From: DASQEH01 sp038239485
GTDB taxonomy: Bacteria > Actinomycetota > Actinomycetes > Propionibacteriales > Nocardioidaceae
Length of the DNA stretch: 56,257 nucleotides
Assembly (NCBI GenBank): GCA_038239485.1
Contig: JBBSET010000018.1
Coordinates: forward strand, 1-56,257
Direction of reading: 5' to 3'
In this document: positions 16,530 through 24,570 of the stretch, in pieces
Numbering within the stretch: position 1 is the stretch's first letter
Layout of the letters: every line of letters begins with the position of its first letter
The notes under the pieces: generated by a model
The model's database searches: none
What the model was told of the DNA's origin: nothing
The model's input: the letters and a program-made list of their open reading frames with translations, nothing else
Position numbers and translations under genes: made by a program

Positions 16530-17105
16530 TCAAGCCTGCGCGACACGGTCCCTCACCCAACAGTCGCCAAGATGGTCGTTGACCAGGCCGGCTGCCTGCA
16601 TGAGCGCGTAGCCCGTGGTCGGTCCGACGAAAACGAACCCGAGAAGCTTCAACGCCTTCGACATCGCCTTCGACTCGGAGGTCTGCGCGACTACCTGAAC
16701 TGGCGCCGCGGTAGCCGGCTCGGGCGCGAAGGCCCAGATCGCGGTGGCCAGTCCGTCCTCCAGCCGCAGCGCGGCCCGCGCGTTCGTGATGGCAGCGTCG
16801 ATCTTGGCCCGGTTGCGGACGATGCCCGCGTCGGCGAGCAGCCGCTCACGGTCGCCGTCGTCGAAAGAGGCCACCGACGCGATGTCGAAGTCGGCGAAGG
16901 CGGCCCGGAAGCTCTCTCGTTTACGAAGGATGGTCAGCCACGACAGCCCGGACTGGAAGGCCTCCAGCGTCAGTCGTTCGAACATTCCCCGGTCGTCGCG
17001 GATCGGCCGGCCCCATTCCTCGTCGTGGTAGGCGAGATAGTCCGGCACGCCGAGCGCCCAGGGGCAGCGGAGCCGCCCATCGGGGCCCGCAACAGCCTCA
17101 CTCAC
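16530..17105 (-). CDS. tagI: DNA-3-methyladenine glycosylase I
   Basis: A 191-residue TagI base-excision-repair enzyme that removes 3-methyladenine from alkylated DNA. The N-terminus has RCPWALGVPDYLAYHDEEWG (zinc Cys and His plus the conserved DEEWG) and the C-terminus NDHLGDCW supplies the second His/Cys zinc pair; the helix-hairpin-helix region surrounds LEAFQSGLSWLTILRKR. The GTG start at 17105 is picked because family length is about 190 residues; it overlaps the stop of the upstream DivIVA-like gene by eight bases, so the two are probably translationally coupled. Confidence 0.93.
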   Translation of the reverse strand: MSEAVAGPDGRLRCPWALGVPDYLAYHDEEWGRPIRDDRGMFERLTLEAFQSGLSWLTILRKRESFRAAFADFDIASVASFDDGDRERLLADAGIVRNRAKIDAAITNARAALRLEDGLATAIWAFAPEPATAAPVQVVAQTSESKAMSKALKLLGFVFVGPTTGYALMQAAGLVNDHLGDCWVRDRVAQA

Positions 17106-17547
17106 GACTACCCGGCTCAGCGCCGCCGGCCGGCCGGGGCGAGTCCGTCTCCCGTGTGGAGACCACCGGAAAGGGCAGCGTGGTCCCCGCAGGCCGGTCC
17201 ACGGCGACGGAAGGGTCCGCGTAGCCCGGCTCCGGAGCGCCACCGGCACCCTCGCCCGTGTCCGTCTCCCTCTCCCGCTCCCGCTCCCGCTCCCGCTCCA
17301 GTTCCCGCACCAGCAGATCAGCCCGCAACCGGTCGACCAGGGCGTCGACCTCGTCCATCCGATAGCCACGCACCGCGGTCGTGAAGCGGATGTCCTCGAG
17401 ATCGTCCGCGGTCAGCGGTCGACCGACAGGGATCGTCTGATCGGGGCGGTCCTCGTACGCCTCCGACAGCGAGCTGCCGGACCCGACGAGAAGCACCGTG
17501 ATCGCGCCGATCATCAGTACCACCACGATGACCCAGAACCACATCAC
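17098..17547 (-). CDS. Membrane-anchored DivIVA-domain protein
   Basis: A 149-residue protein starting with one membrane helix (MWFWVIVVVLMIGAITVLLV), followed by a short DivIVA-type segment at about residues 48-78 (LEDIRFTTAVRGYRMDEVDA), a run of alternating Glu-Arg pairs encoded by a hexanucleotide repeat, and a disordered Pro/Gly/Glu tail. It resembles the short DivIVA-domain proteins found next to tagI in actinobacteria; a septal or polar role is only inferred. The gene overlaps tagI by eight bases. Confidence 0.8.
   Translation of the reverse strand: MMWFWVIVVVLMIGAITVLLVGSGSSLSEAYEDRPDQTIPVGRPLTADDLEDIRFTTAVRGYRMDEVDALVDRLRADLLVRELERERERERERETDTGEGAGGAPEPGYADPSVAVDRPAGTTLPFPVVSTRETDSPRPAGGAEPGSRE
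17272..17299 (-). repeat. CTCCCG hexanucleotide tandem repeat in the DivIVA-like gene
   Basis: Four perfect CTCCCG units (plus-strand reading) plus partial flanking copies, encoding alternating Arg-Glu on the minus strand. The unit is six bases, so slippage changes the length by two residues without a frameshift. Confidence 0.85.
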
Positions 17548-17604
17548 GGCATCGATCGTGCCACGCTGAGGACCCGGCGATGGTCAACGGGTGAGGAGCC
17601 GGAC

Positions 17605-18468
17605 GTGTCGATCAGGCTAGGCAACCACGACTTCGGCGAGACTCGGCTGCTCGTGATGGCGGTCATCAACCGCACACCGGACTCGTTCTACGACCACGGC
17701 GCGACCTACGCCGACGGGGCCGCCCTCGACCGGATCGGCGAGGTGGTGGCCGAGGGCGCGGACATCGTCGATATCGGCGGGGTCAAGGCCGGGTACGGCG
17801 ACACCGTCGACGCCAGCGAGGAGCTGCGGCGGACCGCATCGTTCGTAGCGGCGGCCAGGACGGCGTACCCCGACCTGGTCATCAGTGTCGACACCTGGCG
17901 CGCCGAGGTGGCGCGGGAGCTCTGCCGACGCGGCGCCGACCTCATCAACGACACCTGGTCGGGCGCGGAACCGGCTTTGGCCGAGGTCGCAGCCGAGTTC
18001 GGTGCCGGGCTGGTGTGCAGCCACACCGGTGGGCTGCCGCCGCGGACCGACCCGCACCGCGTCGCCTATGACGACGTGGTGGGAGACGTCGTGAGCACTG
18101 TGACGGCACTCGCCGGCAGGGCCGTTCGCATCGGAGTCCGGCCGGACGCGATCCTCGTCGACCCGACCCACGACTTCGGCAAGAACACGTATCACTCCCT
18201 CCAGCTCACGAGACGGCTCGGCGAGCTGGTCGCGACGGGCTGGCCGGTGCTCGTTGCGGTGTCGAACAAGGACTTCATCGGCGAGACGCTCGACCTCCCG
18301 GTCGCGGAGAGGCTGAGCGGGACGCTGGCTGCGACCGCCGTCTGCGCCTGGCACGGAGCCCGGGTCTTCCGCGCCCACCAGGTCCGCGAGACCCGACAGG
18401 TCCTCGACATGGTCGCGTCGATCAAGGGCGAGAGGCCGCCGACGACAGCGCTGCGAGGTCTGGGCTGA
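17605..18468 (+). CDS. folP2: Dihydropteroate synthase-like protein (FolP2 type)
   Basis: A 287-residue TIM-barrel protein of the dihydropteroate synthase family. MAVINRTPDSFYDHG corresponds to the DHPS NxTPDSFxDGG loop, IVDIGGVKAGYGDTV to the next, and ARVFRAHQVRETRQVL to the C-terminal motif. Several usually strict segments differ (PTHDFGKNTYHSL instead of the DPGIGFGK type, and SNKDFIG instead of SRKxFLG). This matches the FolP2 branch, whose mycobacterial member (Rv1207) lacks demonstrable DHPS activity. Folate synthesis therefore should not be assumed. The GTG start is preceded by GAGGAG; the gene is divergent from the DivIVA-like gene. Confidence 0.82.
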   Translation: MSIRLGNHDFGETRLLVMAVINRTPDSFYDHGATYADGAALDRIGEVVAEGADIVDIGGVKAGYGDTVDASEELRRTASFVAAARTAYPDLVISVDTWRAEVARELCRRGADLINDTWSGAEPALAEVAAEFGAGLVCSHTGGLPPRTDPHRVAYDDVVGDVVSTVTALAGRAVRIGVRPDAILVDPTHDFGKNTYHSLQLTRRLGELVATGWPVLVAVSNKDFIGETLDLPVAERLSGTLAATAVCAWHGARVFRAHQVRETRQVLDMVASIKGERPPTTALRGLG

Positions 18469-18531
18469 GATCGTCTGGAGGGCTGGCCTGACGAAGGGCG
18501 AGGGCTGCGGGGGGAGCACCGACCCCGGAAG

Positions 18532-19332
18532 TCACTCACTGTGGTGCGGCTCGATATCCGGCTCGGTGGCGTACGCCTCCTCGCCTGCCCGCGAGCGAGC
18601 CGCGTCCACCATGATCCGGACGGCCTCGTCCACGTCGTCGGTGACACGGAGCAGGGCGACGTCCTTGCCGCTGACCTTGCCGCCGCCGAGGACGGTGTCA
18701 TGGATCCAGGAGACCAGCCCGCCCCAGTACGCGGTGCCGAGCAGCACGATGGGGAACGACGTCACCTTCTGCGTCTGGACGAGGGTCACCGCCTCGAATA
18801 TCTCGTCGAAGGTGCCGAAGCCGCCAGGCAGCGCGATGAACCCCTGGGCGTACTTCACGAACATCGTCTTGCGAGCGAAGAAGTACCGGAAGTTGATGCC
18901 GATGTCGACCCATTCGTTCAGCCCGGACTCGAACGGCAGCTCGATCCCGAGCCCGACCGACACGCCACCCGCTTGGGACGCGCCCTTGTTGGCCGACTCC
19001 ATCGCGCCCGGACCGCCACCGGTGATGACGGCGAACCCCACCCTCGCGAGCGCCCGGCCGAGCTCGACCCCCTGCTCGTAGTCCGGGTCGCCCGGCCGGC
19101 TCCGCGCGGACCCGAAGACCGAGATCGCCGGACCGAGCTCGGCCATCGCCCCGAAGCCCTCGACGAACTCGGCCTGGATCCGCAGCACCCGCCACGGGTC
19201 GGTGTGCACCCACTCGGTCGAGCCGCTCGAGTCCAGTAGCCGCTGGTCGGTCGTCGATGTCGAGACCTGCGACCGGCGCATGATCACGGGTCCCCGACGT
19301 CGCTCCATGGGCGCCTGGGGCTCGTCAGTCAT
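18532..19332 (-). CDS. LOG/TIGR00730 family Rossmann-fold protein
   Basis: A 266-residue protein of the LOG (cytokinin riboside monophosphate phosphoribohydrolase-like) family. The family motifs PGGFGTFDEIFEAV and GGGPGAMESANKGA are both intact. An N-terminal extension of about 55 residues contains MERRRGPVIMRRSQVS. Members hydrolyse nucleoside monophosphates to base and ribose phosphate; the Mycobacterium homologue Rv1205 accumulates cytokinins when proteasome turnover fails. It is convergent with folP2 (63 bases apart) and precedes nothing on its own strand for 71 bases. Confidence 0.88.
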   Translation of the reverse strand: MTDEPQAPMERRRGPVIMRRSQVSTSTTDQRLLDSSGSTEWVHTDPWRVLRIQAEFVEGFGAMAELGPAISVFGSARSRPGDPDYEQGVELGRALARVGFAVITGGGPGAMESANKGASQAGGVSVGLGIELPFESGLNEWVDIGINFRYFFARKTMFVKYAQGFIALPGGFGTFDEIFEAVTLVQTQKVTSFPIVLLGTAYWGGLVSWIHDTVLGGGKVSGKDVALLRVTDDVDEAVRIMVDAARSRAGEEAYATEPDIEPHHSE

Positions 19333-19403
19333 TGGCCCAATGTATCGGGGCCGGCCTCGTCCCCACCGCGTCGCGGGGCGCGACCTTCAGGCCGTACCGC
19401 CGG

Positions 19404-20462
19404 TCACGTCAGCCAGGCGCGCATCTGGGCCAGACAGGCGTGCAGCTGCGCATGGGGGACGAACTCGCCCTCGGTGTGGGCGAGCTCGGGGTTCCCCGGC
19501 CCGAAGTTGACCGCCGGTATGCCGATGGCGCTGAAGCGGGACACGTCGGTCCAGCCGAACTTCGGGTTCGGCGATCCGCCGACCGCCGCCACGAAGGCCG
19601 CCGCGGCCGGGCGGTCCAGGCCTGGCAGGGCGCCCGGCGCGGAGTCGCAGACGGCCACGGCGTACCCCTCGAAGACCTCGCGGACGTAGCCGGTCGCCTC
19701 CTCGACGCTGCGGTCGGGGGCGAAGCGGTAGTTGACGCCGACCGTGCAGGAGTCGGGGATGACATTGCCCGCCACTCCCCCGCTGATCCCCACGGCGTTG
19801 AGCCCCTCGCGGTACTGGAGTCCGTCGATGACGGGCTGGCGGGGCACATATGCCGCGAGTCTGGCGAGCACGTCGCCGGCGGCGTGGATGGCGTTGACAC
19901 CGTTCCACGACCGGGCACTGTGGGCTCGCTTGCCCGACGTCGTCACGTCGACCCGGAGAGTCCCCTGGCAGCCCGCCTCGACCACAGCGTTCGAGGGCTC
20001 CATCAAGACGGCGAAGTCGGCCATCAGGATCTCCGGCCGGACCTGCGAGATCAGGGTCAGGCCGTTGAGCTCGGCCTCGACCTCCTCGGCCTCGTAGAAG
20101 ACGTATGTCACGTCACGGCTCGGCTCGGCCAGCTGCGACGCCAGTGTCAGCCCGACCGCGACCCCGCCCTTCATGTCGCACGAGCCCAGGCCGTGCAGGA
20201 GGGTGCCGTCGTCGCGTGACGGAATGTTCGCGTTGACCGGCACCGTGTCGACATGACCGGCGATCACCACCCGCTCGTCCCGACCGAGCGAGGTCCGCGC
20301 GACGAGGGAATGCTGGTGGCGCCACAGCTCCAGCCACGGCACCGGCTCAAGGGCCCGCTCGATGGCATCGGTGATGGTCTTCTCGTCTCCGCTGACAGAC
20401 TCGATGTCGACGAGGGCCGCAGTGAGCCCGACGATGTCGAGACCGAGGTCGAGGCTGGTCAT
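19404..20462 (-). CDS. dapE: Succinyl-diaminopimelate desuccinylase
   Basis: A 352-residue M20-family dizinc amidohydrolase of the lysine/meso-diaminopimelate pathway, releasing succinate from N-succinyl-LL-DAP. Metal-binding motifs: GHVDTVPVN, LLHGLGSCDMKGGVAV and YEAEEVEAELNGL, followed by the dimerisation domain (SARSWNGVNAIHA) and the closing His region FGPGNPELAHTEGEF. It overlaps the upstream VOC gene by ATGA and lies on the opposite strand to dapD, 369 bases away from the dapD start. The product feeds both lysine and peptidoglycan synthesis. Confidence 0.93.
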   Translation of the reverse strand: MTSLDLGLDIVGLTAALVDIESVSGDEKTITDAIERALEPVPWLELWRHQHSLVARTSLGRDERVVIAGHVDTVPVNANIPSRDDGTLLHGLGSCDMKGGVAVGLTLASQLAEPSRDVTYVFYEAEEVEAELNGLTLISQVRPEILMADFAVLMEPSNAVVEAGCQGTLRVDVTTSGKRAHSARSWNGVNAIHAAGDVLARLAAYVPRQPVIDGLQYREGLNAVGISGGVAGNVIPDSCTVGVNYRFAPDRSVEEATGYVREVFEGYAVAVCDSAPGALPGLDRPAAAAFVAAVGGSPNPKFGWTDVSRFSAIGIPAVNFGPGNPELAHTEGEFVPHAQLHACLAQMRAWLT

Positions 20463-20794
20463 GACCGCGTGAAGGCGCAGAACTCGTTGCCCTCCGGGTC
20501 GGCGCAGATTGTCCAGTGACGGCCGAACTCGGCCGCCGGCTCGAGCACGGTCGCGCCGAGGGTGACCAGGTCGTCGACCGAAGAGGCGTGGACGTCGAGG
20601 GGCACCCGGTTCTTGGCGGTCTTGTCCTCGGGTACGACATTCATCCGGACGCGCTGCTCGGGGGTGTCGCCCTCCAGAGCTGCCGCCTCTGCGTCACCGG
20701 TGAACTCGAGCCCGAGGGCGGCCGCCCAGAACCGGCCCATCCGCTCGTCCATCGCGGTGTCGATGCAGAGGTCCTTGTGTCGAGCAATGGCCAT
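20459..20794 (-). CDS. VOC/glyoxalase-like protein
   Basis: A 111-residue vicinal-oxygen-chelate protein: HKDLCIDTAMDERMGRFWAA at the start and WTICADPEGNEFCAFTRS at the end, the typical last strand of glyoxalase/bleomycin-resistance-like proteins. Function unknown. The ATG at 20794 is used because upstream codons are antisense to the dapD start region. It ends in an ATGA overlap with dapE, an unusually tight pairing with a diaminopimelate enzyme, although the coupling may only be co-expression. Confidence 0.8.
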   Translation of the reverse strand: MAIARHKDLCIDTAMDERMGRFWAAALGLEFTGDAEAAALEGDTPEQRVRMNVVPEDKTAKNRVPLDVHASSVDDLVTLGATVLEPAAEFGRHWTICADPEGNEFCAFTRS

Positions 20795-20831
20795 CGCCCG
20801 AGGGTAGTGGACCTCGGGTAGCGTCGACGCG

Positions 20832-21797
20832 GTGAGCCAGCCCGATACCGCATCCGCTGCCGCCGAACCGTCCTGTGGCTGGGGGTTCGGACTGGCCACG
20901 CTGGACCCGCGGGGTGCGGTACTCGACGTCTGGTTCCCCGAACCCACCCTCGGGCGGCCGCCGACGGACTCGGGCACGCCGTCGATCCTGGCGGCGTTGG
21001 AGGGGGTGGACGACGTGCGCGAGGTGACCAAGAAGGCGCTGCGCGTGGTCGCCGACGACCTCAGCGCGCCTCCGCGGGACACGGCCGAGCTCTGGCTGCG
21101 GCTGCACCTGCTCAGCCACCGGCTGGTCGCCCCCCACGGGCAGAGCCTGAAGGGCGTCTTCGGGCTGCTCACCAATGTCGTGTGGACGACACTGGGGCCG
21201 TGCGCCGTCGACGGCTTCGAGCAGACCCGGCTGCGGGCGCGTGCAGCTGGCCGAGATGTTCAGGTCTACGGGGTCGACAAGTTCCCGCGGATGGTCGACT
21301 ACGTCGTACCCGGCGGTGTCCGGATCGCCGACGGTGACCGGGTGAGGCTGGGGGCCCATCTCGCGGCGGGCACCACGGTGATGCACGAGGGGTTCGTCAA
21401 CTACAACGCCGGCACCCTCGGCACGTCGATGGTGGAGGGCCGGATATCGGCCGGCGTCGTCGTCGGTGACGGGTCGGACGTCGGCGGCGGCGCCTCGATC
21501 ATGGGCACCTTGTCGGGCGGCGGCACGCAGGTCGTCTCGATCGGCCGGCGCTGCCTGCTGGGCGCGAACTCCGGCGTCGGGATCTCCCTCGGTGATGACT
21601 GCGTGGTGGCCGCCGGCTGCTACGTCACCGCAGGCACCAAGCTGCTCCTACCCGACGGGTCGGCGACGAAGGCTGTGGAGCTGTCCGGCCAGTCCGGGTG
21701 GCTCTTCTGGCAGAACAGTGTCAGCGGCGCCATTGAGGCGGTTCGCCGTTCGGGACACGGGCCGGCGCTCAACGCCGCTCTGCACAGCAACGACTAG
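20832..21797 (+). CDS. dapD: Tetrahydrodipicolinate N-succinyltransferase, actinobacterial type
   Basis: A 321-residue left-handed beta-helix acyltransferase that succinylates tetrahydrodipicolinate with succinyl-CoA, the step before DapC in DAP synthesis. The hexapeptide-repeat region is at about residues 170-270 (IADGDRVRLGAHLAAGTTV, MVEGRISAGVVVGDGSDVGG, RRCLLGANSGVGISLGDDC), and the N-terminal domain is the long form seen in Actinobacteria. The GTG start lies only 37 bases from the divergent VOC-dapE start, so both promoters must overlap. Confidence 0.93.
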   Translation: MSQPDTASAAAEPSCGWGFGLATLDPRGAVLDVWFPEPTLGRPPTDSGTPSILAALEGVDDVREVTKKALRVVADDLSAPPRDTAELWLRLHLLSHRLVAPHGQSLKGVFGLLTNVVWTTLGPCAVDGFEQTRLRARAAGRDVQVYGVDKFPRMVDYVVPGGVRIADGDRVRLGAHLAAGTTVMHEGFVNYNAGTLGTSMVEGRISAGVVVGDGSDVGGGASIMGTLSGGGTQVVSIGRRCLLGANSGVGISLGDDCVVAAGCYVTAGTKLLLPDGSATKAVELSGQSGWLFWQNSVSGAIEAVRRSGHGPALNAALHSND

Positions 21798-21839
21798 GTG
21801 CGGCGGTGACGAGTCCGCGGCGCTATTGGTTCGGGGCGG

Positions 21840-21881
21840 CTAGGGGTCGGTGTGACTAGGGGTCGGTGTGGCTAGCGGTCG
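21840..21881 (+). repeat. 16-bp tandem repeat across the start codon of the next gene
   Basis: Two near-identical 16-base units at 21840-21855 and 21856-21871 (CTAGGGGTCGGTGTGA and CTAGGGGTCGGTGTGG) are followed by a third, diverged partial copy starting CTAGCGGTCG. The second copy contains the GTG start of the secreted protein gene, and each copy carries a GTG triplet and a G-rich Shine-Dalgarno-like stretch. Confidence 0.85.
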
Positions 21882-22839
21882 GGGCTGTCTGGTGATCGTG
21901 GTCGCCGCCGGGCTGGTCGCGGGAGCCGGGTATCTGGCCGTGCGTACGGGTATGGGGCCGCTGCCCGACCCGGAGGGCTGTACCGCGACGGCCGGCGGCC
22001 ACTCGGTGTCACTGTCGATCGACCAGGCACAGAACGCGTCGATCATCGCCGCCGTCGCCGACCGGCGCGGGCTGCCGGCTCGAGCGATCTCGATCGCGAT
22101 GGCCACGGCGTACCAGGAGTCGAAGCTGGAGAATGTCGCGGGAGGCGACCGGGACTCCCTGGGCCTGTTCCAGCAGCGCCCGAGCCAGGGGTGGGGCACG
22201 CCGAAGCAGCTGATGCGGCCGTCCTACGCCGCGAACGCCTTCTACGACGCCCTCGTGAAGGTCGACGGCTACACCACGATGGACATCGGCGCCGCAGCCC
22301 AGTCCGTCCAGCATTCGGCGTACCCCGGTGCGTACGCCGCCCACGAGGCCGACGGACGTACCATCGCGAGCGCACTGTCCGGGAACAGCCGGGCGGCGTT
22401 CACCTGCGTCGTACGGTCGGAGTCGGCGTCAGGTCAGGGTATGCAGGCCGACGGGCTGACGCCGAAGGCGAACGCCGTGCGTCGCAGCCTCGCGGCGGCG
22501 TTCGGCTCGCTGCCCCTCGGCGGGTTCGCCCCGGGCGGGGTGACGACCGGCCATTCGGCCGGCTCGGGGCGCTACCAGGGCCGCGCGATCGACATCTTCT
22601 TCCGGCCGATCTCGAGCACCGACAAACAGCATGGCTGGGCAGTCGCCCAGTACCTGGTCGCCAACGCCAAGCGCCTGGACGTCGCCAACGTCATCTTCGA
22701 CAGGCGGATCTGGTCGGCCGGCTCGTTGTCGTCCGACGGCTGGCGCGACTACACGCCGCCCGGCCTGACCGGTCATGTGGGCACGGCCGCGCTGGCCAAG
22801 CTCGAGCACCGCGACCACGTCCACGTCGACGTCTGGTGA
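21868..22839 (+). CDS. Secreted or anchored cell-wall-type protein with VldE-like C-terminal domain
   Basis: A 323-residue exported protein. Residues 1-27 form a signal or membrane anchor (GCLVIVVAAGLVAGAGYLAV). The middle (about 45-190) resembles lytic-transglycosylase-like folds with a possible catalytic Glu in MATAYQESKLENV and GLFQQRPSQGWG. The C-terminal third (RAIDIFFRP, DHVHVDVW) matches the ARB_07466/VldE-type domain. A peptidoglycan-related function is inferred from these parts, not proven. It lies 70 bases downstream of dapD. The GTG start is inside a tandem repeat, so the upstream copy could supply an alternative start. Confidence 0.75.
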   Translation: MASGRGCLVIVVAAGLVAGAGYLAVRTGMGPLPDPEGCTATAGGHSVSLSIDQAQNASIIAAVADRRGLPARAISIAMATAYQESKLENVAGGDRDSLGLFQQRPSQGWGTPKQLMRPSYAANAFYDALVKVDGYTTMDIGAAAQSVQHSAYPGAYAAHEADGRTIASALSGNSRAAFTCVVRSESASGQGMQADGLTPKANAVRRSLAAAFGSLPLGGFAPGGVTTGHSAGSGRYQGRAIDIFFRPISSTDKQHGWAVAQYLVANAKRLDVANVIFDRRIWSAGSLSSDGWRDYTPPGLTGHVGTAALAKLEHRDHVHVDVW

Positions 22840-22949
22840 TAGTCGCGCGCCGGCGCACGCGTCGGGCGGCCGGACCGGAAATCCGCTGTCCCGGACGGCG
22901 GCCGCAAGCATCGGCACAGCCACCAGCCAGGCCCGACCCGTCGGGTGCC

Positions 22950-24110
22950 TCAGGCCAGGCGACTGGCGGCTGAATCCACCCGCTCGTCGGTGGCAGTGAG
23001 CGCGACGCGTACGTGCTGGGCACCCGCCGGACCGTAGAAGTCGCCGGGTGCGACCAGGATTCCGCGCTCACAGAGCCAAGAGACGGTGTTCATGCACGGC
23101 TCGGTCCGCGTCGCCCACAGGTACAGGGACCCCTCGGAGTGGTCGATTCGGAAGCCAGCCCCCTCGAGCGCACGCCGCATCAGGCCCCGGCGCTCGAGGT
23201 AGCGCTCGCGTTGCTCCTCGATGTGCCCGTCGTCATCGAGGGCGGCCCGCATCGCGGCCTGTACCGGCGCCGACACCATGACGCCCGCATGTCGCCGTAC
23301 CTCCCGCAGCTCGGCGACGAGCCGCGGGTCTCCCGCTACGAAAGCGGCCCGGTAGCCGGCCATGTTGGAGCGCTTCGACAGCGAGTGCACCGCGATGATC
23401 GAGTCCAGCGACCCGCCGTTGACCGACTCGTCGAGCACTGAGACCGGCTCGGCCTCCCATGCGCACTCCAGGTAGCACTCGTCCGATGCGACGACCGCGC
23501 CACGTTCACGAGCCCACGACACCACCGCGCGCAGGTTATCGACAGTCAGCATCGCGCCGGTCGGGTTGGCCGGGGAGTTGAGCCACACCAGCGGAACGTC
23601 GAGCGCCCCGGCCGACAGAGGTGAGTCCGTGGCCAGCACGCCCGCGCCGGCGAGCAGCGCCCCGACCGCGTACGTCGGATAGGCGACCGCCGGGATGAGC
23701 ACGGTCTGACCGGGGCGTACTCCCAGCTGGGCCGGGAGCGACGCGACCAGCTCCTTGGAGCCGATCGTCGGGAGCACACAGTCGTCGGTCAGGGGGACAG
23801 ATCCGCACCGACGCCTCAGATAGCCGATGATCGACCGCCGCAGCTCTGGCGTGCCCCAGACGGTCGGGTATCCGGGGGCGTCGGAGGCACCCTCGAGCGC
23901 GGCCCGTACGCGCCGAGGCGTCGGGTCGACCGGAGTGCCGACGGACAGGTCGACGAGCCCGTCCGGGTGGTGGCTGGCCTGCTCCCTGAACGGGATCAAC
24001 CGGTCCCAGGGAAAGTCCGGCAGCCGCGCCGACCACGGGAGCGCGGCCGAAACCGAGGGCGCCGCCCGCCCTGAGAGGACCGGCGGCGCGGGGGTGAAGG
24101 CTTCCGCCAC
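22950..24110 (-). CDS. dapC: Succinyldiaminopimelate transaminase
   Basis: A 386-residue fold-type I PLP aminotransferase converting N-succinyl-2-amino-6-ketopimelate to N-succinyl-DAP. The PLP lysine is in HSLSKRSNMAGYR, NSPANPTGAML and SDECYLECAW are the conserved cofactor-binding segments. Actinobacterial DapC is typically placed just after the ferredoxin gene, as here (14 bases). The GTG at 24110 (VAEAFTPAPP) is preferred: it is preceded by GAGAAGAGAA and avoids a 50-residue Arg-rich extension that would be antisense-like within the ferredoxin gene. Confidence 0.92.
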   Translation of the reverse strand: MAEAFTPAPPVLSGRAAPSVSAALPWSARLPDFPWDRLIPFREQASHHPDGLVDLSVGTPVDPTPRRVRAALEGASDAPGYPTVWGTPELRRSIIGYLRRRCGSVPLTDDCVLPTIGSKELVASLPAQLGVRPGQTVLIPAVAYPTYAVGALLAGAGVLATDSPLSAGALDVPLVWLNSPANPTGAMLTVDNLRAVVSWARERGAVVASDECYLECAWEAEPVSVLDESVNGGSLDSIIAVHSLSKRSNMAGYRAAFVAGDPRLVAELREVRRHAGVMVSAPVQAAMRAALDDDGHIEEQRERYLERRGLMRRALEGAGFRIDHSEGSLYLWATRTEPCMNTVSWLCERGILVAPGDFYGPAGAQHVRVALTATDERVDSAASRLA

Positions 24111-24124
24111 TTCTCTTCTCGCTA

Positions 24125-24451
24125 CTAGCCGTCTTGATTTTGCGGCGGCAGCACGGCGATGATCGGGTGGTCCTTGTCGATGATCCCGAGCTTGGCGGCC
24201 CCGCCAGGAGACCCGAGGTCGTCGAAGAACTCGACATTGGCCGCGTAGTACTCCTTCCACTTCTCAGGGGTGTCGTCCTCGTAGAAGATCGCTTCGACGG
24301 GGCAGACCGGCTCGCAGGCGCCGCAGTCCACGCACTCGTCGGGGTGGATGTAGAGCATCCGCTGGCCTTCGTAGATGCAGTCCACGGGACACTCGTCGAC
24401 GCACGCGCGGTCCTTGAGATCAACGCACGGCTGCGCGATGACGTAGGTCAC
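24125..24451 (-). CDS. fdxA: 7Fe ferredoxin (3Fe-4S/4Fe-4S)
   Basis: A 108-residue bacterial 7Fe ferredoxin carrying low-potential electrons. Cysteines: CVDLKDRACVDECPVDC for the first cluster and CVDCGACEPVCP for the second. The longer C-terminal half (EDDTPEKWKEYYAANVEFFD) is the conserved actinobacterial tail. The GTG at 24451 is chosen for the strong GAGGAGG Shine-Dalgarno six bases upstream. Partner reductases are not nearby; a role in supply to oxygenases or nitrate metabolism is generic. Confidence 0.95.
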   Translation of the reverse strand: MTYVIAQPCVDLKDRACVDECPVDCIYEGQRMLYIHPDECVDCGACEPVCPVEAIFYEDDTPEKWKEYYAANVEFFDDLGSPGGAAKLGIIDKDHPIIAVLPPQNQDG

Positions 24452-24477
24452 CTGGTTCCTCCTCGATCGGGCATAGC

Positions 24478-24499
24478 CCACCATTTCGAACAGTGGTGG
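24478..24499. promoter_or_regulatory. Inverted repeat in the ferredoxin leader
   Basis: CCACCA (24478-24483) pairs with TGGTGG (24494-24499) across a 10-base centre containing TTCGAA. It lies 27 bases upstream of the ferredoxin start in the 119-base divergent gap to the acetyltransferase gene, and could be an operator or a 5-prime leader hairpin. No regulator is assigned. Confidence 0.35.
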
Positions 24500-24570
24500 C
24501 GCTGCAACACAATCTAGTATCTACGCTCCATCACGTTCAGAAGAATCCAGGTCCACCGAGTGGGAGTTCT

